The notes below the pieces were generated by a model, which searched no databases, was not told where the DNA came from, and worked only from the letters and a program-made list of their open reading frames with translations. From assembly GCA_900472485.1 (NCBI GenBank), contig UCII01000014.1:69519-133518 (forward strand): 64,000 nt of DNA. Direction: 5' to 3'. Within the stretch, counting starts at the first letter, position 1. The number at the start of each line of letters is the position of its first letter. Of this stretch, positions 41,884 to 48,449 are shown piece by piece. The stretch comes from Hyphomicrobiales bacterium. Lineage in GTDB: Bacteria > Pseudomonadota > Alphaproteobacteria > Rhizobiales > Rhizobiaceae. Position numbers and translations under genes: made by a program.

Positions 41884-43485
41884 ATGGAATGGCTTTCGGG
41901 CAGGGTGATCCTCGTCTGGGGTTTCAAACGTGCGTTGCTTACCATTTTAGCGGGCGCCATCGGCGTGCTGGCGCTGCCGCCCTTCGGTTTCTTCGCGGCA
42001 ATGTTCGTCTCGTTCACGCTGCTCGTCTGGCTGCTGGACGGTGTCGCTGCCGGCCCGGATAGCGGCCTGCTCGGGCGCCTCTGGCCCGCCTTCTTCACGG
42101 GCTGGCTGTTCGGCTTCGGCTATTTTGTCGCCGGCCTCTGGTGGCTTGGCCATGCGCTGCTGATCGATGCCGATGAGTTCGCCTGGGCGCTGCCGCTGGC
42201 AATCCTTGGCCTGCCGGCCTTTCTGGCCGTTTTCTACGGCGTCGCGACGGTGCTTGCACGGATTCTCTGGTCCGACGGCATGGGGCGTATCGCAGCACTT
42301 GCCTTCAGTTTCGGTATCCTGGAATGGCTGCGCAGCTTTCTTTTCACCGGCTTTCCCTGGAATGCCATCGGCTATGGCGCCATGCCCATTCCGCTGATGA
42401 TGCAGTCGGCGCATGTCGTCGGCGTGCTCGGGGTGACCGTGCTTGCCGTCTTCGTTTTTGCGACACCTGCGCTGCTCGGCACGCGCCAGGGACGGGTGCC
42501 GGGGATAGGCCTTGCTGTCCTCATCGCTGCCGCTCATTTCGGTTATGGCTATTACGCACAGGGCCAGCCGGAAGCGCCGTTGGCCGATGCCAAGACGGCA
42601 CCTGTGGTACGTATCGTTCAGCCGTCTATCGACCAGGAAACCAAGATGGATACCGCCGCCGACCGCGCCGCCATCTTCGACAAGCATTTGGCGCTCTCGG
42701 TCCAGCCGCCTGCCAATGGCGGCAAGCGGCCCGACATCATCGTCTGGCCGGAAACGGCCGTGCCCTTCATCCTCACCGATAATCGCGATGCGCTCGCCCG
42801 TATTGCCGATCAGCTCGAAGACGATCAGATCCTGATCACCGGGGCTGTCCGTGTCGAAGACATGGGTCCGGGCGTCGAGCCGCGCTACTACAATTCGATC
42901 TATGTCATCGACGGCCGCGGGCAGATCATCGGTGCGTCCGACAAGACCCATCTCGTCCCCTTCGGCGAATATGTGCCCTTCGAGCATATTCTGAGCTATC
43001 TCGGTATCGAGAATGTCGTGGAACTGCCGGGCGGGTTCTCCGCGGCGACCAAGCGGCAATTGCTGACCATGCCAGACGGCATCAAATTCTATCCGCTGAT
43101 CTGCTACGAGATCATCTTCCCGAATGAGATGACGTCGGAGATCCGGCAGGCCGATGCCATCCTCAACGTCACGAACGACGGCTGGTTCGGCGATACGCCT
43201 GGCCCATACCAGCATTTCCAGCAGGCAAGGGTGAGGGCGGTGGAGCAGGGACTGCCGTTGATTCGAAGCGCCAATACCGGCATTTCAGCATTTGTTGATG
43301 CACACGGACGGGTGCTTTCCGGTATCGATTATAATCAGCAAGGCTTTATAGATACCACTTTAGGTGGCGCAACCGTATCGCGCATCGACGATAAAGCCAG
43401 AAAAACATACTTTTGGTTGATCATCGGAGCAGTCGGCATGATTGCCGCCATTTCGCGCATGGGTTTTATTTTCAGGGTGAATTGA
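41884..43485 (+). CDS. lnt: Apolipoprotein N-acyltransferase Lnt
   Basis: Lnt adds the third acyl chain to outer-membrane lipoproteins after LspA cleavage. The 533-residue protein has several N-terminal membrane helices (residues 1-220) and a periplasmic nitrilase-like domain with the E-K-C triad: IIVWPETAVPF (Glu), DKTHLVPFGEYVPF (Lys) and PLICYEIIFP (Cys, about residue 406). The last helix is LIIGAVGMIAAISRMGFIF. It follows corC by 78 bases and is the end of the miaB-lnt chain. Confidence 0.95.
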   Translation: MEWLSGRVILVWGFKRALLTILAGAIGVLALPPFGFFAAMFVSFTLLVWLLDGVAAGPDSGLLGRLWPAFFTGWLFGFGYFVAGLWWLGHALLIDADEFAWALPLAILGLPAFLAVFYGVATVLARILWSDGMGRIAALAFSFGILEWLRSFLFTGFPWNAIGYGAMPIPLMMQSAHVVGVLGVTVLAVFVFATPALLGTRQGRVPGIGLAVLIAAAHFGYGYYAQGQPEAPLADAKTAPVVRIVQPSIDQETKMDTAADRAAIFDKHLALSVQPPANGGKRPDIIVWPETAVPFILTDNRDALARIADQLEDDQILITGAVRVEDMGPGVEPRYYNSIYVIDGRGQIIGASDKTHLVPFGEYVPFEHILSYLGIENVVELPGGFSAATKRQLLTMPDGIKFYPLICYEIIFPNEMTSEIRQADAILNVTNDGWFGDTPGPYQHFQQARVRAVEQGLPLIRSANTGISAFVDAHGRVLSGIDYNQQGFIDTTLGGATVSRIDDKARKTYFWLIIGAVGMIAAISRMGFIFRVN

Positions 43486-43617
43486 CCAAAAAACCCTAAA
43501 ATTGCATAGTGCTAGATGTCCGCCTTTCGAACGTAGACTGGAGGCCTTGGGGGCGTCGGCTGCAACGTGGCGTTATAGGGGTGGTGAAGGGTACCGGGTG
43601 GCAGGTCCTGAATTCAA

Positions 43618-43629
43618 CCTATGTTAGGG
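43618..43629. promoter_or_regulatory. Palindrome overlapping the praR ribosome site
   Basis: CCTATGTTAGG (CCTA-TGT-TAGG) is a short inverted repeat that covers the likely AGGG ribosome site of praR. A related sequence (accctaaaattgcatag) lies at 43492-43509 in inverted orientation at the start of the gap. A pair of such sites flanking the promoter would suit self-repression by the HTH protein. Confidence 0.35.
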
Positions 43630-43636
43630 TAAAATG

Positions 43637-44056
43637 ATGATTGAGAATAAAAAGAAGCCGAACCCCATCGACATTCATGTCGGTAGCCGCATACGCCTCC
43701 GCCGCACGATGCTTGGCATGAGCCAGGAGAAGCTCGGCGAAAGCCTCGGAATCACGTTTCAGCAAATCCAGAAATACGAAAAAGGCACCAACCGCGTTGG
43801 CGCCAGCCGCCTCCAGAATATCTCCAGCATCCTCAATGTCCCGGTTTCCTTCTTTTTCGAGGATGCACCGGGCGAACACGCGGCCGGCGCGGGCGGCATG
43901 GCCGAGGCATCCAGCTCCAACTACGTCGTCGACTTTCTGTCGTCTTCCGAAGGATTGCAGCTCAACCGCGCCTTCGTGAAAATTTCCGATGGCAAGGTCC
44001 GACGCAAGGTTGTCGAGCTGGTGAAGGCGCTCGCGGCCGAGGCGGATGCCGAGTAA
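43637..44056 (+). CDS. praR: HTH (Cro/CI-type) transcriptional regulator PraR
   Basis: The 139-residue protein is a Cro/CI-type helix-turn-helix (about residues 11-66: DIHVGSRIRLRRTMLGMSQEKLGESLGITFQQIQKYEKGTNRV) with a C-terminal tail. It closely matches PraR of Rhizobium leguminosarum as I recall it, which represses quorum-sensing genes rhiR and raiR and affects biofilm, and PhrR of Sinorhizobium. Position just before metK also agrees. ATG 43634 and 43637 are adjacent; spacing to AGGG favours 43637. Confidence 0.87.
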   Translation: MIENKKKPNPIDIHVGSRIRLRRTMLGMSQEKLGESLGITFQQIQKYEKGTNRVGASRLQNISSILNVPVSFFFEDAPGEHAAGAGGMAEASSSNYVVDFLSSSEGLQLNRAFVKISDGKVRRKVVELVKALAAEADAE

Positions 44057-44090
44057 CCCTTCGAAGCGGGGTTAAACCGACAAAGTCGAG

Positions 44091-44115
44091 AGGCGGTCAT
44101 TTTGGCCGCCTTTTC
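44091..44115 (+). terminator. Terminator after praR
   Basis: AGGCGG (44091-44096) pairs with CCGCCT (44106-44111) and a short T-run follows. It stands 35 bases after the praR stop and separates it from metK. Confidence 0.75.
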
Positions 44116-44243
44116 GCTATTTACGGCAAAATTTTATCACTTGGGCGGGGATATAAAGATATATTTATGTCCTTGTGCGGCTTGTTTTTCGAGGCGGAGG
44201 CGAATATCAAAAGCAGAGATTTGTTCTTTGAGGGGAATCCCGC

Positions 44244-45497
44244 ATGCGCGCGAATTATCTGTTTACGAGTGAGTCTGTTGCCGAAGGTCACCCGGATAAA
44301 GTTTGTGACCGCATTTCCGATGAAATTGTCGATCTGGTTTACCGCGAGGCTGCAAAGACCGGCGTAAACCCATGGACCGTGCGCATTGCATGCGAGACCC
44401 TTGCCACCACCAACCGCGTCGTCATTGCCGGTGAAGTGCGTTTGCCGCCGAGCCTGATGAAGAAGGACAAGGATGGCAACGACGTCATCAATCCTTCGAA
44501 GTTCAAGGCCGCCGCCCGCCGCGCCATCAAGGACATCGGCTACGAACAGGACGGCTTCCACTGGAAGAAGGCCCGTATCGACGTGCTCCTGCACTCGCAG
44601 TCTGCCGATATCGCCCAGGGCGTCGACAATGCCGCCGACCAGCAGGGTGACGAAGGTGCCGGCGACCAGGGCATCATGTTCGGCTATGCCTGCAAGGAAA
44701 CGCCGGATCTCATGCCGGCGCCGATCTACTATTCGCACAAGATCCTGCAGCTGCTCGCTTCCGCCCGCAAGAAGGGCGACGGCGAAGTCGCCAAGCTCGG
44801 CCCGGACGCCAAGAGCCAGGTGACGGTCCGTTACGTCGACGGCAAGCCGTCCGAAGCGACCTCGATCGTGCTTTCCACCCAGCATCTCGACGAGAGCTGG
44901 GATTCGAAGAAGGTTCGTGCCGTCGTCGAGCCCTATATCGTCGAGGCGCTCGGCGACCTGAAGATCGCTTCCGATTGCAAGTGGTACATCAACCCCACCG
45001 GCAAGTTCGTCATTGGCGGCCCCGACGGCGACGCCGGCCTCACCGGCCGCAAGATCATCGTCGACACTTACGGCGGTGCAGCCCCGCATGGCGGCGGTGC
45101 ATTCTCCGGCAAGGACACGACCAAGGTCGACCGTTCCGCAGCCTATGCTGCCCGTTATCTGGCGAAGAACGTCGTTGCCGCCGGTCTTTCCGATCGCTGC
45201 ACGATCCAGCTCTCCTACGCCATCGGCGTTGCCCAGCCGCTGTCGATCTATGTCGACCTGCACGGCACGGGCAAGGGTGTGACCGAGGATCAGGTCGAAG
45301 CGGCCATCCGCAAGAACATGGACCTCTCGCCGACCGGTATCCGCCGTCACCTCGACCTCAACAAGCCGATCTACGCCAAGACCTCGGCTTACGGTCACTT
45401 CGGCCGCAAGGCCGGCCGTGACGGCTCCTTCTCCTGGGAGCGTACGGACCTGGTGAAGGCCCTCAAGGAAGCCGTGAAGCTCCGGGAAGCCGCATGA
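44244..45497 (+). CDS. metK: S-adenosylmethionine synthetase
   Basis: MetK makes SAM from methionine and ATP. The 417-residue product has MRANYLFTSESVAEGHPDKVCDRISDEIVD in pieces, the metal and ATP loop GEGAGDQGIMFGYACKE (about residues 133-146) and the glycine-rich GGGAFSGKDTTKVDRSAAY signature; DRCTIQLSYAIGVAQPLSIYVD is also clear. The roughly 130-base leader after the praR terminator holds the promoter; I found no SAM riboswitch in it. The ATG has GAGGGGAA 7 bases upstream, and trmB overlaps its stop by 4 bases. Confidence 0.97.
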   Translation: MRANYLFTSESVAEGHPDKVCDRISDEIVDLVYREAAKTGVNPWTVRIACETLATTNRVVIAGEVRLPPSLMKKDKDGNDVINPSKFKAAARRAIKDIGYEQDGFHWKKARIDVLLHSQSADIAQGVDNAADQQGDEGAGDQGIMFGYACKETPDLMPAPIYYSHKILQLLASARKKGDGEVAKLGPDAKSQVTVRYVDGKPSEATSIVLSTQHLDESWDSKKVRAVVEPYIVEALGDLKIASDCKWYINPTGKFVIGGPDGDAGLTGRKIIVDTYGGAAPHGGGAFSGKDTTKVDRSAAYAARYLAKNVVAAGLSDRCTIQLSYAIGVAQPLSIYVDLHGTGKGVTEDQVEAAIRKNMDLSPTGIRRHLDLNKPIYAKTSAYGHFGRKAGRDGSFSWERTDLVKALKEAVKLREAA

Positions 45498-46195
45498 TCG
45501 ATACCGAGCGCCGGTCGCGGGCGACGGAAGCATTCTTCGGCCGGCGCAAGGGTAAGGCCTTGCGCGGCCAGCAGGCTGAAAAGCTGGAAGCATTGCTGCC
45601 GCAGTTCATCATCGATCTTGCCGCCCCGGCGCCGCAGCCGCTGAACGATCTTTTCCCGGTGCCGACCGAGCGTCTGCGCCTGGAGATCGGCTTCGGCGGT
45701 GGAGAGCATCTGATCCACAGAGCGCTGGAGCAGCCGAAGACCGGCTTCATCGGTGTCGAGCCCTTCGTCAATTCGATGCAGAAGCTGCTCGCTAGCGTCG
45801 ACGACGCTGGCGCCCATAATATCCGCGTCTACAATGATGATGCGACGCAGGTGCTGGATTGGCTGCCGGATGCCTGTCTGGACCAGATCGACCTGCTCTA
45901 TCCCGATCCGTGGCCGAAGAAGAAGCATTGGAAGCGCCGCTTCGTTTCGCAGGTGAACCTTGCCCGCTTTCATCGCGTCCTGAAGCCCGGTGCGCTCTTC
46001 TGCTTCGCCTCCGACATCGATACCTACGTCAATTGGACGCTGCAGCACTGCCAGGCACATGGCGGCTTCGAGTGGACTGCGCAGAATGCCGCCGACTGGC
46101 TGACGCCCTATGAGGGCTGGCCGAGCACGCGCTACGAGGCCAAGGCCAGGCGCGAAGGGCGCTCGTCGGCCTATCTGACCTTCAAGAAGGTCTGA
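45494..46195 (+). CDS. trmB: tRNA (guanine-N7)-methyltransferase TrmB
   Basis: TrmB makes m7G46 in tRNA using SAM, which the upstream metK supplies. The 233-residue protein has LRLEIGFGGGEHLIHRAL (SAM motif I, about residue 60), GVEPFVNSMQKLL, and the TrmB signature IDLLYPDPWPKKKHWKRRFV (about 135). The start overlaps the metK stop (ATGA), so they form an operon. Confidence 0.96.
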   Translation: MIDTERRSRATEAFFGRRKGKALRGQQAEKLEALLPQFIIDLAAPAPQPLNDLFPVPTERLRLEIGFGGGEHLIHRALEQPKTGFIGVEPFVNSMQKLLASVDDAGAHNIRVYNDDATQVLDWLPDACLDQIDLLYPDPWPKKKHWKRRFVSQVNLARFHRVLKPGALFCFASDIDTYVNWTLQHCQAHGGFEWTAQNAADWLTPYEGWPSTRYEAKARREGRSSAYLTFKKV

Positions 46196-46252
46196 TCGCT
46201 CCGGTTACGGACGAGAATTTCAGATTGAGATATTCGCACTATCCTGTCTGAC

Positions 46253-46272
46253 GACCGCCGCTTTGGGCGGTC
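46253..46272. terminator. Possible hairpin between trmB and the DUF1150 gene
   Basis: GACCGCC (46253-46259) pairs with GGCGGTC (46266-46272) around a 6-base loop. No T-run follows on the plus strand, so termination is uncertain. A second hairpin (GACGGTG/CACCGTC) lies near 46325-46344. Confidence 0.3.
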
Positions 46273-46358
46273 TGGATCATGCGCGCGCGTCGCCAGGTGG
46301 GGCCGGTTCGATGCGGTCCTTGCGGACGGTGACTTTCACCGTCGGACGACGCTCATGG

Positions 46359-46616
46359 TCAGTGCAGGCTGACCGTCTTCAATTCGTCTTCGGCAGCACG
46401 ATAGAAGGTGCTGGAGCGATTGTCCGTCAAGAGGATCGGGGTGCCGTCGGCGCCGAAAAGCGCCCACAGATCGACATCCGGATCGATATCGGGCGCTTCC
46501 GGGAAGCAGCGGGATACTTCGGACCAATCCATTTTTCTGATGTAGGCGACCTCACCGGTGCCGATATTGGCAAGTTCGGATGGGGTCAGGCGGGCGGTGG
46601 CTTCTTTCAACAACAT
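46359..46616 (-). CDS. DUF1150 family protein
   Basis: The 85-residue acidic protein starts MLLKEATARLTPSELANIGTGEVAYIRKM with GGAGG upstream. LANIGTGEVAYIRKM and LWALFGADGTPILLTDNRS are the DUF1150 pattern found in alphaproteobacteria, usually beside small heat-shock genes. Function unknown. It is 158 bases after hsp20 on the same strand, with a mosaic repeat between them, so co-induction with heat shock is likely if transcription reads through. Confidence 0.85.
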   Translation of the reverse strand: MLLKEATARLTPSELANIGTGEVAYIRKMDWSEVSRCFPEAPDIDPDVDLWALFGADGTPILLTDNRSSTFYRAAEDELKTVSLH

Positions 46617-46650
46617 GCTCGTACCTCCAGTATGAGGGACCAACGGCTCC

Positions 46651-46768
46651 AGAGCATGATGACCAAAAGTGTGAGCGGCTTTCGGGTGACGTCGTGCTCT
46701 AGTTCTTTGATTCTAGAGCCGATTCGGATCTCAGGTCGAATCGGCCTGAAATCATCCGGCTCTAGGCC
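46651..46768. repeat. RIME-like mosaic element, copy B
   Basis: agagcatgatgaccaaaag with the matching cgtgctct arm repeats the second module of copy A (32578-32625) in the opposite orientation, and ctagagccgattcgg...atcatccggctctag repeats its first module in a diverged form. It lies between hsp20 and the DUF1150 gene, inside their presumed common transcript. Confidence 0.7.
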
Positions 46769-46774
46769 GTTGTT

Positions 46775-47206
46775 CTACTGTGAGACCGAAATGTTAATTT
46801 TCTTTACCATGCGGTCGGGTTCCGGCCGAATGAGATCGACGGAGAGCAACCCGTTCTTCAGCGTGGCGCCGAGCACCTGCATGCCATCGGCAAGCACGAA
46901 AACACGCTGGAACTGCCGGGCGGCGATCCCCCGGTAGAGATAGTCACGCTCGCCCTGTTCCATCTGGCGGCCGCGGATCAGCAGCTGGTTTTCTTCCGTC
47001 GTGACATCAAGTTCGTCTTCGGAAAAGCCGGCGACCGCCAGCGTGATGCGCAGACGTTCCGGCTCGCCCGACAGGCGGTCCGCACGCATCCGTTCGATAT
47101 TGTAGGGAGGGTAGCCGTCGCTGACTTTGGAAATTCGCTCAAGCGTCTTTTCCATAGTGTCAAAGCCCAGAAGCAGTGGGCTGGCAAAGGGAGTCGTCCG
47201 GCTCAT
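46775..47206 (-). CDS. Small heat-shock protein (Hsp20/IbpA class A)
   Basis: Small Hsps hold unfolding proteins for refolding by DnaK/ClpB. The 143-residue protein starts MSRTTPFASPLLLGFDTMEKTLERISK and has the alpha-crystallin domain (YPPYNIERMRAD to GLLSVDLIRPEPD, about residues 33-135) with RQFQRVFVLADGMQVLGATLKNGLLSVDL. This is the class A (IbpA-like) rhizobial type. The frame starts 8 codons earlier, but ATG at 47206 has AGGA upstream. An RpoH-like promoter and a leader that can cover the ribosome site lie before it. Confidence 0.93.
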   Translation of the reverse strand: MSRTTPFASPLLLGFDTMEKTLERISKVSDGYPPYNIERMRADRLSGEPERLRITLAVAGFSEDELDVTTEENQLLIRGRQMEQGERDYLYRGIAARQFQRVFVLADGMQVLGATLKNGLLSVDLIRPEPDRMVKKINISVSQ

Positions 47207-47210
47207 CGTC

Positions 47211-47249
47211 TCAAAGTCCTTGGGTGTCAAGCGACCGTTCCGGACCTGA
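47211..47249 (-). promoter_or_regulatory. Leader hairpin covering the hsp20 ribosome site (RNA-thermometer candidate)
   Basis: In the minus-strand RNA, UCAGGUCC (47249-47242) can pair with GGACUUUGA (47219-47211) with one bulged U and one G-U pair. This hides the GGA of the AAGGA ribosome site just before the hsp20 ATG (47206). ROSE elements in front of rhizobial small heat-shock genes work in this way. The canonical UUGCU ROSE core is not obvious here. Confidence 0.35.
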
Positions 47250-47272
47250 TCTTCAGCACCCGGTTGTCCCTA

Positions 47273-47301
47273 ATATGGGAGTACGCGCCTGCGAGTGCAA
47301 G
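47273..47301 (-). promoter_or_regulatory. RpoH-type heat-shock promoter of hsp20
   Basis: On the minus strand, CTTGCA (47301-47296) is followed after exactly 17 bases by CCATAT (47278-47273). This fits the alphaproteobacterial RpoH pattern CTTGAA-N17-CCANAT with one or two differences. The transcript would start near 47266, leaving about 60 bases of leader. Confidence 0.65.
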
Positions 47302-47437
47302 CCATGAGGTCTTCGCATTTGCGAGATCGAAATCCATGGTGAAAAATGGTTTTGCGACATGGCGAGCGAGCGCTTGACAAAGCCGGACCGGACCCGCGAC
47401 AAAGCCTGTCGATCTGCACCGGAGGAAAGTTGAAGAC

Positions 47438-48382
47438 ATGACCGAACCTAGAAAAATCATCATCGATACCGACCCCGGTCAGGATGACGCCGCGGCGATC
47501 TTTCTCGCCTTCGGCAGCCGCGAGGAGATCGACGTGCTCGGCATCACGGCGGTTGCCGGCAACGTGCCGCTGCGGCTGACCAGCCGCAACGCCCGTATCG
47601 TCTGCGAACTCTGCAATCGCCACGACGTCAAGGTGTTCGCCGGTGCCGACGCGCCGCTTAAGCGCAAGCTGGTGACGGCGGAGCATGTGCATGGCAAGAC
47701 CGGCCTCGACGGTCCGGAACTCTCCGAGCCGACAACGGAATTGCAGCCAGGCCACGCCGTCGATTTCATCATCGATACGCTGCGCAAGGAGCCTGAGGAC
47801 GCCGTGACCCTCTGCACGCTTGGCCCGCTGACCAATATCGCAATGGCGTTTCAGAAGGCCCCTGACATCGTTGGTCGCGTGCGCGAACTCGTGATGATGG
47901 GCGGCGGCTTTTTCGAGGGCGGCAACATCACGCCGGCCGCCGAGTTCAACATCTATGTCGATCCGGAAGCGGCAGACGTCGTGTTCCGTTCGGGCGTTCC
48001 CATCGTCATGATGCCGCTCGACGTCACTCACAAGCTGCTGACGCGCAAGGATCGCGTCGAGCGCATCGCCGCGGTCGGGACGCCCCCGGCCAAGGCCATG
48101 GTCGAAATGCTGCAGTTCTTCGAGCGTTTCGATATCGAGAAATACGGTTCGGACGGCGGTCCGCTGCACGATCCGACTGTTATCGCCTACCTTCTGAAGC
48201 CCGAGCTCTTCAAGGGCCGAGAATGCAATGTCGAGATCGAGGTGACGTCGGAACTGACCGTCGGGATGACCGTCGTCGACTGGTGGCACGTCACCGACCG
48301 CAAGCGCAATGCCAAGGTCATGCGCGACGTCGATGCCGATGGCTTCTTCGCGCTATTGACGGAACGCTTCGCCTGCATCTGA
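47438..48382 (+). CDS. Inosine/uridine-preferring nucleoside hydrolase
   Basis: The 314-residue enzyme cleaves ribonucleosides to base and ribose. The N-terminal calcium motif is IIIDTDPGQDDAAAIF (D-T-D-P-G-x-D-D, about residues 8-17); AGADAPLKR, HGKTGLDG and LGPLTNIAMAFQKAP and MMGGGFFEGGNITPAAEFNIYVDPEAA are typical. GGAGGAAAG precedes the ATG. A ribokinase gene lies 2.6 kb downstream on the other strand with a chemoreceptor between, so free ribose could be phosphorylated by it. No nucleoside transporter is seen here. Confidence 0.92.
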   Translation: MTEPRKIIIDTDPGQDDAAAIFLAFGSREEIDVLGITAVAGNVPLRLTSRNARIVCELCNRHDVKVFAGADAPLKRKLVTAEHVHGKTGLDGPELSEPTTELQPGHAVDFIIDTLRKEPEDAVTLCTLGPLTNIAMAFQKAPDIVGRVRELVMMGGGFFEGGNITPAAEFNIYVDPEAADVVFRSGVPIVMMPLDVTHKLLTRKDRVERIAAVGTPPAKAMVEMLQFFERFDIEKYGSDGGPLHDPTVIAYLLKPELFKGRECNVEIEVTSELTVGMTVVDWWHVTDRKRNAKVMRDVDADGFFALLTERFACI

Positions 48383-48394
48383 TCAGATCCATGC

Positions 48395-48426
48395 AAAAGG
48401 CCGCCGGATCGCTCCGGCGGCCTTTT
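48395..48426. terminator. Bidirectional terminator between nucleoside hydrolase and chemoreceptor genes
   Basis: AAAGGCCGCCGGA pairs with TCCGGCGGCCTTT around a 4-base loop (48396-48425), with A-runs before and T-runs after on both strands. It lies between the two convergent stops. Confidence 0.9.
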
Positions 48427-48449
48427 GATTATATCCCGAGCGATTTGGC

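Noticed and set aside
44116..44243. Possible SAM riboswitch before metK
   Set aside because: The leader was read for SAM-II and SAM/SAH-type conserved pieces and none matched; only the praR terminator is a clear structure.
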